Shown here one piece after another: positions 34,252 through 43,008 of a stretch of 64,000 nt of DNA (position 1 is its first letter; every line of letters begins with the position of its first letter). The notes beneath the pieces were generated by a model that saw only the letters and a list, made by a program, of their open reading frames with translations, was not told the origin of the DNA and made no database searches. The stretch comes from Leptospirillum ferrooxidans C2-3 (GTDB taxonomy: Bacteria; Nitrospirota; Leptospirillia; Leptospirillales; Leptospirillaceae), in the NCBI RefSeq assembly GCF_000284315.1, contig NC_017094.1:775486-839485 (forward strand), written 5' to 3'. The position numbers and the translations under genes are program-made.

Positions 34252-35973
34252 TTAAAGCCTGGAGGCCCATTCCCCCTGAAAAATATCTGTTCTGGAAAGT
34301 CCCCCAACAACTCTTTGTGGGTCCAGATCCGATACAACCGGGAGAAAATCAAGATCATGCCGATTCATTCTCCCAATCGCATCTTGAATGGTATCAGACT
34401 CCCGGACTGTGATCACCTTGTTGACCATGACTGAATCGATAAGTTCTTTCTCCCAATCGGACTGATGGATCTTTTCAACGTCCTGAACCGAGACAATGCC
34501 AATCAGTGATCCGGTTTTTGAGAGGACCGGGTAGGTGCGATGGAAGTATCTCATAAGAAAATTTTCCCTGAACTGCTGAATGGTAATGCCTGCAGGGACG
34601 ACAATAACTGTTTTGGACATCGCCTGTAGGACTTTCAGGTGAAAACGTCGGGACAGATGGATATCTTCACGGTCCCTCTGATGGGAGGAAATAGATGTTG
34701 CTCCTGATGTGACATAGGCAAAAACGGTTGCCATCAGCCCAGGGATCAGGTATGCGGAACTATGTGTCGACTCGGCGATAAAGACCACCGATGCCAAGGG
34801 AGTTTTATATCCGGCCGCCAAAAAGGAGGACATGCCCATGACCACACCGAAGTCGAATGGTTCAAGGGATCCGATATTTGCAATCAAACCTCCTGTAGCG
34901 GCTCCAAGACAAAGAAGGGGAAAGAATGATCCACCCATGCCTCCAGCGGAGAACGTAAAGATAATGGCCATGGTCTTGAGAAGCAGTAAAAGCAGGAGAT
35001 TGAAAAAAGTTTCATGATTGGATAAGAGATGTTGTATGAAGGTGTACCCGGGGCCCAGAGGGAGTGCTTCGCCAAAATGTTTTTGGGCGATAAATCCAGT
35101 CATCCCCAAGATGAATGCCGCCAGCAGATTTTTCCAGGATAGAACTGCCGGACCGGAGAGAAACCATACTTTGGTGGCACGGTAGGCTTTTAAAAAGAGC
35201 CTCGCGAGGATCCCGCACAGCGATCCGATCAGAATGGCTATGATGAGATCTCTCGTGTGAAATTGTGTTTTGGCGGCCATTGTGAAAAGGGGAGCAGTTC
35301 CCTTGACGGAAACCATTGCCAGATAAGAAGCAACAGATGCAACCACAGTCGGTAAAAGAGCATTGGGTGCCAAATCACCTCTGAATGGAACCTGGAGCAT
35401 AAAGATCGCTCCAGTCAGTGGCGCCTTGAACATTGCTGAAAGTCCGGCACCAGCGCCTGCTAGCAGAAGAACTCGCTGATCTTCAGCCGTAACATTGAGC
35501 AAGCCCAGAATCTTGGAGGAGAGGGAGCTGACCGCTCCTCCAATATAGGTTGATATACCTTCCATGCCGGCGCTGCCACCAAATCCAAGTGTGCAAATGT
35601 ATGCAGGAATTTTATAAAGGACGCTGGATAGCCTGATCTTTCCCCGAAACTCATGGTAGCTTTTGACAACCTCTTCTGTTCCCCCCATCCCATCAATTCC
35701 ACCCTGAAGGAGGATGACTCTTGTCATGAGGACACCAATCATGGGAATAAGAATCACGATCCAGGAGTTTTGGAACAGATGATTGTAAAGAGTGAGGAAG
35801 AGAATATGGTAGACAACTGTTTCTGTAATTGAGACCAAAAATCCGGTAATGATTCCGATAATTGCTGAAATAATGAGAATGCTCCAATAGTTGCTGACTC
35901 TCCGGAGTTCTCCCAGAATGGCTGTGGGTGTCAACCATCTTGGTGGGCTTAAGTGTTTTATGAAGGGAATCAA
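34252..35973 (-). CDS. ClC-family chloride channel with C-terminal CBS pair
   Basis: About 573 residues: ClC core (residues 20-420) followed by two CBS domains (about 445-570). The filter region GFGGSAGMEGISTYIGG keeps the gating Glu. At the internal proton Glu site the motif FIIEE of exchangers is FMLQV, which resembles channel-type ClC proteins. GSGIP is not preserved (GGIDGMGGTEE). The start is uncertain: a TTG at 35973 overlaps the stop of the upstream gene (TTGA); the frame is open to 36027. Coupled to the small EamA gene. Confidence 0.85.
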   Translation of the reverse strand: MIPFIKHLSPPRWLTPTAILGELRRVSNYWSILIISAIIGIITGFLVSITETVVYHILFLTLYNHLFQNSWIVILIPMIGVLMTRVILLQGGIDGMGGTEEVVKSYHEFRGKIRLSSVLYKIPAYICTLGFGGSAGMEGISTYIGGAVSSLSSKILGLLNVTAEDQRVLLLAGAGAGLSAMFKAPLTGAIFMLQVPFRGDLAPNALLPTVVASVASYLAMVSVKGTAPLFTMAAKTQFHTRDLIIAILIGSLCGILARLFLKAYRATKVWFLSGPAVLSWKNLLAAFILGMTGFIAQKHFGEALPLGPGYTFIQHLLSNHETFFNLLLLLLLKTMAIIFTFSAGGMGGSFFPLLCLGAATGGLIANIGSLEPFDFGVVMGMSSFLAAGYKTPLASVVFIAESTHSSAYLIPGLMATVFAYVTSGATSISSHQRDREDIHLSRRFHLKVLQAMSKTVIVVPAGITIQQFRENFLMRYFHRTYPVLSKTGSLIGIVSVQDVEKIHQSDWEKELIDSVMVNKVITVRESDTIQDAIGRMNRHDLDFLPVVSDLDPQRVVGGLSRTDIFQGEWASRL

Positions 35974-36395
35974 GATTTTCTCATGAGGACAATGACGCCC
36001 GCACAAATCAGTGAAATGCCTGCCCATCGGAGGGGAGGGACTGCTTCATGAAGAAAGATGTTCGCAAAAATGGGGGTGAGGATATATCCAAGGGATGTCA
36101 GGGGAATGATGAAGGAAACGTCAGATAACGACAAAAGCTCAAGAAGAAATCCGAAGTGCACCGCCTCAAATGCCGTGCCAGATAAGATGGCAGGCGATGT
36201 GACGATTGTTTTGAGAAGCTGTGCAATCGCGGTGGATGAAAAAAATGCATGAAAGGCTGAAGAGTGCTCAAAACCTTTTCGGATGAGGACAAACCCGATT
36301 CCTTCCGATACAAGCCCCCCAGCAAGTAAGGATAACACCCAAGGCATTTTATGTTTTTTGGGGATAGATGGATTGATTTCAGCTTGTTCATTCAA
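35970..36395 (-). CDS. Small single-domain EamA-type membrane protein
   Basis: 141 residues, about four membrane helices, one EamA domain (half the size of the usual exporters): LSLLAGGLVSEGIGFVLIRK, SFIIPLTSLGYILTPIFANI and a C-terminal helix ending VLMRKS. Such half-size proteins may work as dimers, as in the SMR family. Substrate unknown. It precedes and overlaps the ClC gene. Confidence 0.8.
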   Translation of the reverse strand: MNEQAEINPSIPKKHKMPWVLSLLAGGLVSEGIGFVLIRKGFEHSSAFHAFFSSTAIAQLLKTIVTSPAILSGTAFEAVHFGFLLELLSLSDVSFIIPLTSLGYILTPIFANIFLHEAVPPLRWAGISLICAGVIVLMRKS

Positions 36396-36748
36396 AATGC
36401 AATTTCCTCAATCCGATGGTGGTCTTGTGTCATTGCTTGCTTTGTCATTGTTTTTTCCCAGATTATTCCTTGGTATTATAAGCGGAATGTTGAATGAAGT
36501 GAACCGATTGCTATTTCCCGTTTCAATTGCGTTTTTTAGAATTACCACTGCGAAATGGATTGGTTTTCCGAATGCTTCCAGTTCGTTCTCATGTCTTGAA
36601 GACGAGCATTATCGAGGACATTGAGCTCCTTGATTTCGAAGCTTCAGGCGGTTGTTGTATCTTTAAAGACGGAAGAAGATTTTGGTGCAATATTCTTCTT
36701 ATGAAAAATAGTATTGTCTGAAGCAAAAAGCCGTTTTTCGGAGGAACC
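36396..36748. other. Intergenic stretch before the cytochrome peroxidase gene
   Basis: About 350 bases between divergent genes. It should contain both promoters. Open frames crossing it lack ribosome binding sites. GGAGGAACC precedes the peroxidase ATG at 36749. No RNA or repeat seen. Confidence 0.35.
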
Positions 36749-37753
36749 ATGCATAATCATGATCGTTTTCAAATGAAAGTTTTTTCATTTGCTTCATTTC
36801 TTGCCTCATTTCTCGTTTTTCCGATCTCTTCATGGGCGGGTGCCTTGGTGCCCCTTCCACCTAATCCGGATATTCCATCAGCGAATTTGCAAAGTGCGCA
36901 AAAGATTTCTCTTGGAAAGGAGTTGTTTTTTGATCCCAGGCTATCTGCTAATGGAAAGATCAGTTGCGCGTCCTGCCATGTTCCTTCAAAAGGTTATGCA
37001 GATCCCAGAGCTGTTTCGATTGGGGTTGGTGGTAAACATGGGACGAGAAATGCCCCATCAGCCTTGAATGCCGCTTATTTCTCTCGTCAGTTTTGGGATG
37101 GTCGAGCCGGAAGCCTCGAAGAGCAGGGGATTGGCCCCCTGACAAATCCTGTAGAGATGGCTAACCCCTCAAACCAGAGTGTTGTGCGTCGCCTTCAGAA
37201 GGAGTCACGATACCGCCGTTCTTTTGAAGCTGTGTTTGGAGGTCAAGTCTCCATTGACCGGATCGCAAAGGCTATTGCAGCCTATGAGAGAACTTTGGTA
37301 ACACCAATGTCAGCCTATGATCAGTTTCTGATGGGGAACAAAACCGCCTTGACGCCACAGGAACAACATGGTTTTGCTCTTTTTAAGGGTAAGGGAAGGT
37401 GTGTTTTGTGTCACAATGGTGCATTGCTTAGCGATCAGGAATATCATAATCTTGGTGTGGCGGGGTCAAAAGATGTGGGACGGTATGCCGTTTCTCATGA
37501 TCCGATTGACAAGGGGCGCTTCAGAACTCCCGGACTCAGGAATGTTGCCCTAACGGCTCCCTACATGCATGATGGGTCTGTGAAAACCTTGATGGATGTT
37601 GTTGAGTTCTATAATCAGGGTGGAGGGAAAAATCCCTATCCCAAAGATGCCCTCCTTATTCCTCTCCATCTGACCAAGTCGGACGAGCGGGATCTTGTTG
37701 CTTTTTTAAATGCCCTGACAGGTGAGACGAAGCATGAAATGTCCATGAAATAA
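36749..37753 (+). CDS. Diheme cytochrome c peroxidase (CcpA/MauG family)
   Basis: 334 residues with a signal peptide (hydrophobic about 12-28, cleavage near SSWAGA). Two c-heme sites are visible: CASCH (near residue 73) and CVLCH (near 218). FFDPRLSANGKISCASCH and RFRTPGLRNVALTAPYMHDG are family hallmarks, the latter supplying the distal heme ligand Met. It reduces H2O2 in the periplasm with electrons from small cytochromes. The short spacing to a peroxiredoxin gene (76 nt) suggests a shared peroxide-defence role. Confidence 0.93.
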   Translation: MHNHDRFQMKVFSFASFLASFLVFPISSWAGALVPLPPNPDIPSANLQSAQKISLGKELFFDPRLSANGKISCASCHVPSKGYADPRAVSIGVGGKHGTRNAPSALNAAYFSRQFWDGRAGSLEEQGIGPLTNPVEMANPSNQSVVRRLQKESRYRRSFEAVFGGQVSIDRIAKAIAAYERTLVTPMSAYDQFLMGNKTALTPQEQHGFALFKGKGRCVLCHNGALLSDQEYHNLGVAGSKDVGRYAVSHDPIDKGRFRTPGLRNVALTAPYMHDGSVKTLMDVVEFYNQGGGKNPYPKDALLIPLHLTKSDERDLVAFLNALTGETKHEMSMK

Positions 37754-37829
37754 TTCCAGCATTTTGTTACGTTAAAGTTTTTTGTGAACCAAGACCAGTT
37801 GACCATTCAAATTGTTGAAAGGGGATTCT

Positions 37830-38432
37830 ATGTCTCATTTAATCGGAACAGCAGCTCCTGATTTTACTGCCCAGGCAGTTATGGGTGATGGCTCTATTAA
37901 TGAAAAATTTCAGTTTTCGCAATATTTGAAGGGATCTATTGGAGTTCTCTTTTTTTGGCCTCTTGATTTCACCTTTGTCTGCCCGACCGAAATCATCGCA
38001 TTTGATCATAGACTGGCGGAATTTGAGAAACGTGGTGTCAAAGTGGTTGGTGCCAGCGTTGACTCTGTTTTTACACATGCAGCATGGAGAAATACCCCCG
38101 TCAATATGGGAGGGATCGGTCCTGTGAAATTTCCGATAGTGGCAGACCTTTCCAAATCTGTTTCTCGCGCATACGGTGTATTGTTGAATGATGAGGTTGC
38201 ATTGAGAGGAACATTTCTGATCGATGCGAAAGGAATCATTCGCCATCAGCTTGTCAATGACCTCCCCCTCGGAAGGGAGATCGGCGAAACTCTTCGAATG
38301 GTGGATGCACTGAAGTTTCATGAGGAACATGGTGAAGTGTGTCCGGCAGGCTGGCAAAAAGGTCAAGAAGCGATTAAAGCGACAGAAGCCGGAATTAAAA
38401 GCTATCTGAAGGATCATGCTGCTTCCTTGTGA
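37830..38432 (+). CDS. Typical 2-Cys peroxiredoxin (AhpC/Prx1 type)
   Basis: 200 residues. LDFTFVCPTEIIAFD holds the peroxidatic Cys and HGEVCPAGWQKG the resolving Cys, the classical 2-Cys arrangement. AAAGGGG precedes ATG 37830; a start six codons upstream is less likely. Cytoplasmic peroxide reduction is expected; the reductant (AhpF or thioredoxin) is not encoded here. Confidence 0.94.
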   Translation: MSHLIGTAAPDFTAQAVMGDGSINEKFQFSQYLKGSIGVLFFWPLDFTFVCPTEIIAFDHRLAEFEKRGVKVVGASVDSVFTHAAWRNTPVNMGGIGPVKFPIVADLSKSVSRAYGVLLNDEVALRGTFLIDAKGIIRHQLVNDLPLGREIGETLRMVDALKFHEEHGEVCPAGWQKGQEAIKATEAGIKSYLKDHAASL

Positions 38433-38447
38433 TTTTTTTAAGGTATT

Positions 38448-38496
38448 GAACAGGATGGGGGGATTAAGCTTTTGTCGCTTGGTCGCCCCATTGTTC
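38448..38496 (+). promoter_or_regulatory. Stem-loop between peroxiredoxin and mtn operon
   Basis: GAACA-(gg)-ATGGGG pairs with CCCCAT-TGTTC, an 11-bp stem with a 2-nt bulge and 25-nt loop, followed by TTTAATG. It may end the peroxiredoxin transcript or sit in the mtnD leader; the consensus of SAM riboswitches was not recognised. Confidence 0.4.
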
Positions 38497-38553
38497 TTTA
38501 ATGTTCTGCCATTTTGTAGGCAAGCGTTGCATTAGATTCTGCTGGAGGATTTT

Positions 38554-39093
38554 TTGGCTACCATTTCAACAACATCTGGTTATGCGACTGACGATACGGT
38601 TGCCATAAATCGTTATCTTGAATCCATTGAGGTTTTCTTTTCAAATTGGCCAATTCCTGCTGCAATGGAAGCATCGAAGTTGCGAAAAACGCCCTCCTTG
38701 GATGAATTGGAAAAAAAGAACCTCCTTGAAGGCTTTGAGGAGATATTTCTCCGTCTCCAAAAAGAGATGGGCATGAAAAGTCGGGACTTGATCGTTCTAC
38801 ATCCAGGAACCCCAGGACTTTCTGAAATGTTGGACCGATTTTCTCCGTGCCATACGCATGATGATGAAGAGGTGCGCTATATCATTGATGGCGAGGGAGA
38901 ATTTGGTTTTGTTCTGCCAACAGGTGAACAGGCCCTATTGAAGATTGGACCAGGAGACTTTATTCGTATACCAAAAAATACAGAGCACTGGTTTGTCCTG
39001 ACAGAAAAACGTTGTATTAAGGCGATCCGTTATTTTTCAGATACCGCTGGATGGGTGCCCAAATATACTTCAACAAAGGTAAAGATCTCTTGA
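38554..39093 (+). CDS. mtnD: Acireductone dioxygenase
   Basis: 179 residues, cupin fold. Metal ligands are visible in HTHDDEEVRYIIDGEGEFGF (His, His, Glu) and in KNTEHWFVL (His). With Fe2+ the enzyme gives formate and the methionine precursor 2-keto-4-methylthiobutyrate; with Ni2+ it goes off-pathway. TTG 38554 with GGAGGA is the start. First gene of the mtnD-W-X-B-hemY operon; its stop overlaps the next start (TTGA). Confidence 0.94.
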   Translation: MATISTTSGYATDDTVAINRYLESIEVFFSNWPIPAAMEASKLRKTPSLDELEKKNLLEGFEEIFLRLQKEMGMKSRDLIVLHPGTPGLSEMLDRFSPCHTHDDEEVRYIIDGEGEFGFVLPTGEQALLKIGPGDFIRIPKNTEHWFVLTEKRCIKAIRYFSDTAGWVPKYTSTKVKIS

Positions 39094-40208
39094 TCTCAAA
39101 TGACTCCAAAATTCGTGTCACCTATCGCTTCCCAGCCGGAACCGATCTTGAAAAAATGGCCAGAATGGTTGCCATCGGTCAATCTGCAGGGACTTGGAGC
39201 CCCAAGTTTGAAAGCCGGAAAGATCATCTCTCCGGACATTTGGCAGAAGTTGTTGCGCTTTTCCCGAGTGATAATGGGGGTGGACTGGCGACCATCGATT
39301 ATCCGGTCTCAAATTGCCCGGATTCGACGGGGGCCCTGTTGACGGCCATCATGGGCAAGTATTCGATGGCTTTTCCGATGAAAGTCGTTGATTTGCTGCT
39401 ACCGGAGAGATATGGCGTTCTCCCGGCCTTCGGGATTCAGGGAATTCGCCGGTCTCTGGAGATATTTGATCGTCCGCTTTTAATGGCTATTTTTAAACCT
39501 TCTTTGGGTTTGACAGCCAGAGAGCATGGGGAAATCTTCAGGGAAGCTGCATTTGCCGGTATCGACCTGATGAAGGATGACGAGATTTTGCCGGATATTC
39601 CGGAATGCACGGCTCTTGATCGCTTGGCTTCCATTCGAGTGGTGGTCGACGAACTTTGGCGGGTTCATCGACGAAGGGTCCTGTACGCAGTCAATCTTTC
39701 CGGACGAGCCGATCAGTTAATCGAAAAAGCCAGAATCCTGGTCTCGGAAGGAGCAAATGCGTTACTTTTGAATGTTTTTGCCTACGGGTACCCCGTTTTG
39801 GAGTCGTTGGCGGCTGATCCTCTTATCAATGTCCCATTGTTTTGTCATCCAGCGTTGTCGGGTGTTTATACCGGTCCGTCCGATTACGGGTTTTCTGCGC
39901 GTGTCGTTTTGGGGACATTGATGGCTCATGCAGGTGGAGATGCAGTGCTCTTTCCAACCCGTTTCGGCAATTTTCCTGTCTTGCCGGAAGAGGAGTCTTC
40001 TTTGGTCGATACTCTTCACAAATCTTCCATTTTCCCTGTTCCATCCGGGGGAGTGAATCCAGGATCTGTTTTTCCTTTGGTTCAAGCTTATGGAACCAAT
40101 CAGATCATTAATGCAGGCACAGCTATTATGGATCATCCTGATGGAGTTTCCGCAGGGGTTCGTGCGTTTCAAATCGCGCTTTCTGAAGCGGGTTTCAAAG
40201 TACAATAG
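39090..40208 (+). CDS. mtnW: RuBisCO-like protein, methionine-salvage enolase type
   Basis: 372 residues of form IV RuBisCO-like type. KPSLGLT keeps the first active-site Lys but not the second Lys of true RuBisCO. LMKDDE holds the carbamylated Lys, Asp and Glu; FCHPALSG and PSGGVNPGS line the phosphate site. The loop-6 region needed for CO2 fixation is unlike RuBisCO (FPTRFGNF), so it should act as 2,3-diketo-5-methylthiopentyl-1-phosphate enolase, as neighbours indicate. The start is TTG 39090 in the mtnD stop. A 53-bp tandem duplication creates the TAG stop; without it the protein would be ten residues longer. Confidence 0.9.
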   Translation: MISNDSKIRVTYRFPAGTDLEKMARMVAIGQSAGTWSPKFESRKDHLSGHLAEVVALFPSDNGGGLATIDYPVSNCPDSTGALLTAIMGKYSMAFPMKVVDLLLPERYGVLPAFGIQGIRRSLEIFDRPLLMAIFKPSLGLTAREHGEIFREAAFAGIDLMKDDEILPDIPECTALDRLASIRVVVDELWRVHRRRVLYAVNLSGRADQLIEKARILVSEGANALLLNVFAYGYPVLESLAADPLINVPLFCHPALSGVYTGPSDYGFSARVVLGTLMAHAGGDAVLFPTRFGNFPVLPEEESSLVDTLHKSSIFPVPSGGVNPGSVFPLVQAYGTNQIINAGTAIMDHPDGVSAGVRAFQIALSEAGFKVQ

Positions 40209-40259
40209 GGGTTCGTGCGTTTCAAATCGCGCTTTCTGAAGCGGGTTTCAAAGTACAAT
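40154..40259. repeat. Perfect 53-bp tandem duplication at the RLP 3' end
   Basis: 40154-40206 and 40207-40259 are identical. The first copy encodes the C-terminus ending FKVQ; the junction makes the TAG stop at 40206-40208. Because 53 is not a multiple of three, the second copy is outside the frame. It lies between mtnW and mtnX. Perfect identity implies a recent event. Confidence 0.95.
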
Positions 40260-40297
40260 CTCCTTCGCCTTTACACAAGATCGGAGAATAAGAATCG

Positions 40298-40954
40298 ATG
40301 TCGGATAAGTGGGTTATTCTCTGTGATTTTGATGGAACCATCACCTTTGATGAAACATTTGTGGCCATTCTTACTCGCTTTGCTCCTGTTCTTGCATCAG
40401 AGCTTATTCCCCAGATGTATGATTTGACCCTGACGTTAAAAGAGGGTGTTCGTAGAATCATGGAGTCCATTGAGAGCGTTCATTATCCTGAAATGCTCGA
40501 AATGATCTCTGCCGCTCCGATCCGAAAGGGGTTTTTTGAAATGCTTGGTGGTTTGGCTGCATGCCACATCCCTTTTCTGATTGTCACGGGGGGTGTTTCC
40601 GAGTTTGTTCGTGCAGCTCTTAAAGGAGTTCCTGAAGGCGTTTCTTCCATTTATGGGATGACTGTTGACCACTCTGGTCCTTTTTTAAAAATCAGTTCTA
40701 ATTTGGAAAGCGAATCGGAACTTGTTGCAAAGGTCCGTCTTCTAGATCAATTTCCCGGCTCCCGTTTTATTTGCATCGGTGATTCGGTAACGGATCTGCA
40801 ACTCGCTCTTCGATGCGATATTGTTTTTTCAAGAGGAAGGCTTTCTTCTTACCTTGAAGACAGAAAAATTGATTTTTTTCCATTTGAGAATTTTTTTGAT
40901 ATTGCAAGGATTCTGGACAGGATCATTTGCCAACCTTCGTTGGAGATCTCTTGA
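40298..40954 (+). CDS. mtnX: 2-hydroxy-3-keto-5-methylthiopentenyl-1-phosphate phosphatase
   Basis: 218 residues, HAD superfamily of the PSP-like group. ILCDFDGTITFDET is motif I, LIVTGGVSEFVR motif II and ICIGDSVTDLQLAL motif IV. Placed between the RLP and mtnB genes, it should dephosphorylate the enolase product to acireductone, as MtnX does in Bacillus. With MtnW it replaces the bifunctional MtnC. The stop overlaps the mtnB TTG. Confidence 0.9.
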   Translation: MSDKWVILCDFDGTITFDETFVAILTRFAPVLASELIPQMYDLTLTLKEGVRRIMESIESVHYPEMLEMISAAPIRKGFFEMLGGLAACHIPFLIVTGGVSEFVRAALKGVPEGVSSIYGMTVDHSGPFLKISSNLESESELVAKVRLLDQFPGSRFICIGDSVTDLQLALRCDIVFSRGRLSSYLEDRKIDFFPFENFFDIARILDRIICQPSLEIS

Positions 40955-41616
40955 GTATTTCGCAATGGACGGCAGAAAAAGATGAGCTTATAAGGGTTTC
41001 CAGTCATTTTTATCATAAGGGCTGGATGGTCGGAACGTCGGGTAACCTTTCTGTCAGGGTTGCTCCCGATACCTTTTTGATCACGGCAAGCGGAAGACCC
41101 AAAGGAATGTTGGGAGACGAAGATCTTGTGAGCGTCAAAGGGCTTTATGAGCTGCCGGGTCCATCCGGAAATGGGAGGAAGCCTTCTGCAGAGGTTTCCA
41201 TTCATCAGGCAATATATTCCGAATTGAGAGAGGCCAATGCTGTTTTTCATATCCATTCGGTTGAATCCAATATCGTGTCGGAATGGGCGTCAGATCATTC
41301 CGTTTTATTGCCCCCTCTTGAAATGATCAAAGGTTTAGGCGTTAAGGATCCGTCCTTGGGGTACCGAATTGATGTCCTTGAAAATCATTTGGATGTTTCT
41401 CGGATAGCACTCGATCTCAAAAGACTTTTTGCTCAAGATCAAGTCTTCAATGAGTTCCATTTGCCAGCATTCCTGATTCGCCATCATGGGCTGACTGTTT
41501 GGGGAAATGATGTGCTTGAAGCTTTTCATAGAATTGAACTTCTGGAATATGTTTTCAGGTTTATGGTTGCGATGGGCCCGTCTGGCTCGACTCCACCGAT
41601 GGCAGGGTTCCATTGA
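40951..41616 (+). CDS. mtnB: Methylthioribulose-1-phosphate dehydratase
   Basis: 221 residues, class-II aldolase/adducin fold. Zinc ligands appear in VFHIHSVESN (His-x-His) and in RHHGLTVWG; GNLSVRVAPDTFLITASGRPKG binds phosphate. The start is TTG 40951 with GGAGA 5 nt upstream, inside the mtnX stop (TTGA). It provides the substrate of the RLP enolase. The remaining salvage genes (MTA phosphorylase, mtnA) are not in the window. Confidence 0.92.
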   Translation: MSISQWTAEKDELIRVSSHFYHKGWMVGTSGNLSVRVAPDTFLITASGRPKGMLGDEDLVSVKGLYELPGPSGNGRKPSAEVSIHQAIYSELREANAVFHIHSVESNIVSEWASDHSVLLPPLEMIKGLGVKDPSLGYRIDVLENHLDVSRIALDLKRLFAQDQVFNEFHLPAFLIRHHGLTVWGNDVLEAFHRIELLEYVFRFMVAMGPSGSTPPMAGFH

Positions 41617-43001
41617 GTACGGTGTTCAGATGTGATGTCCTTATTGTCGGTGGGGGGATTTCAGGGCTGGCTGCAGCGATGGTGCTTCATCAGGCCGGGA
41701 AGAACATTCTTCTTGTTGAGTCCAGAGGCTATCTTGGTGGGGCAATACGCTCGGTTGAGGATAGTGGTTACCTCCTGGAAATGGGGCCAAACTCGATGAT
41801 GTTGGGGCCAGAAGATCCCATCAATGTCTGGCTGGATAAACTGGGACTTTCCGAAAAACTTTTAAAAGCCTCACCAGAGGCTCAAAACAGGTATGTGTGG
41901 TGTCAGGGAAAACTCATTCCCGTGCCGCTTTCGCCATCCTCTTTTTTGACAACGCCTCTTTTTTCACTTAGTGAAAAGATGCGGGTTGCCAAAGAGTTTT
42001 TTATCTCGCCGGGTTCCGGGTTGCCTGAAGGTTCAGACGAAACTGTCGGGCATTTTGTTCGACGACGGTTGGGTAACGAATTTCTTGAAAAACTGATTGA
42101 TCCATTTGTAAAAGGGGTGTATGCCTCCCACCCCGATCTTCTTTCTCTTAATTCGGCTTTTCCTCTTCTTGCGAGACTTGAGCAGGAAAGTGGGGGTCTG
42201 ATTCGAGGTGCAATACGACTTTCCAGGGAGAAAAAAAGAAAGAAAGCTAACCTTACTGGCCCCCCTGGGGGGCTCTATTCATTTTCTGGGGGTCTTGGGG
42301 AAATGGTCAGGGCCTTTTCCGGATACTTAAAAGATGAATCCTTGATTCATGGTGAATTGATCCACTGGAATCGGCTTCCTTCTGGCGAGTTCCAATGTGT
42401 CCTTCTTCAGGATGAAGAGAGGGTGGAGGTCATTTCCCAAAAAATGATTTTGGCGACATCACCAGCGGATGCTGGAAGAATTCTGGAGAAGAACCAACCT
42501 GAAATTGCATCCGTTTTGTCTTCGATCCCGATGGCACCCATTGCAATTGCCTATATAGGGGTCGACCGAAAGGCTTTGCCAGGATATTTGCCAGGGTTTG
42601 GTGTTTTATTTCCAACGAGTGAAAAACGCAAAATTCTTGGGATCATTCAAAACTCGGACCTCTTTCCGAATCGGTCTCCCGACGGAAAAGTCCTTTTGAC
42701 CATTTTTGCAGGTGGAATGCTCAGTCCCAAAATAGCCATGTCCTTTGATGAGGATTTCGAGCAGATTGTTCTTGGAGAGCTTAAAACGGTTTTTGGTTTA
42801 GACTCCCGACCAGAGTTTTTCAGAATACAGCGTTGGGCTGAAGGTATTTCCCAATACTCTCCTGGTCATGCTTCGCGAATTCAGCGGATAAGAGATCTAA
42901 CACCTGAGGGAATGATTCTGACTGGAAACTATTTGGGAGGAATTTCTGTTTTGAAGACATTTACCAATGGATTAGAGGCCGGAAAGGCATTCTTATCATA
43001 A
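41613..43001 (+). CDS. hemY: Oxygen-dependent protoporphyrinogen oxidase
   Basis: 462 residues, FAD amine-oxidase family. VLIVGGGISGLAAAMVLHQA is the dinucleotide fold; GYLGGAIRSVEDSGYLLEMG and GLYSFSGGLGEMV are PPO motifs; the end ILTGNYLGGISVLKTFTNG closes the FAD site. It oxidises protoporphyrinogen IX in heme synthesis. TTG 41613 overlaps the mtnB stop, so translation is coupled to methionine salvage although the pathways are unrelated. Confidence 0.93.
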   Translation: MSTVFRCDVLIVGGGISGLAAAMVLHQAGKNILLVESRGYLGGAIRSVEDSGYLLEMGPNSMMLGPEDPINVWLDKLGLSEKLLKASPEAQNRYVWCQGKLIPVPLSPSSFLTTPLFSLSEKMRVAKEFFISPGSGLPEGSDETVGHFVRRRLGNEFLEKLIDPFVKGVYASHPDLLSLNSAFPLLARLEQESGGLIRGAIRLSREKKRKKANLTGPPGGLYSFSGGLGEMVRAFSGYLKDESLIHGELIHWNRLPSGEFQCVLLQDEERVEVISQKMILATSPADAGRILEKNQPEIASVLSSIPMAPIAIAYIGVDRKALPGYLPGFGVLFPTSEKRKILGIIQNSDLFPNRSPDGKVLLTIFAGGMLSPKIAMSFDEDFEQIVLGELKTVFGLDSRPEFFRIQRWAEGISQYSPGHASRIQRIRDLTPEGMILTGNYLGGISVLKTFTNGLEAGKAFLS

Positions 43002-43008
43002 AAGTGCC

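Noticed and set aside
39090-40208. True CO2-fixing RuBisCO
   Set aside because: The second active-site Lys of KPKLGL is Ser, the loop-6 region is different, and the gene sits among methionine-salvage genes.
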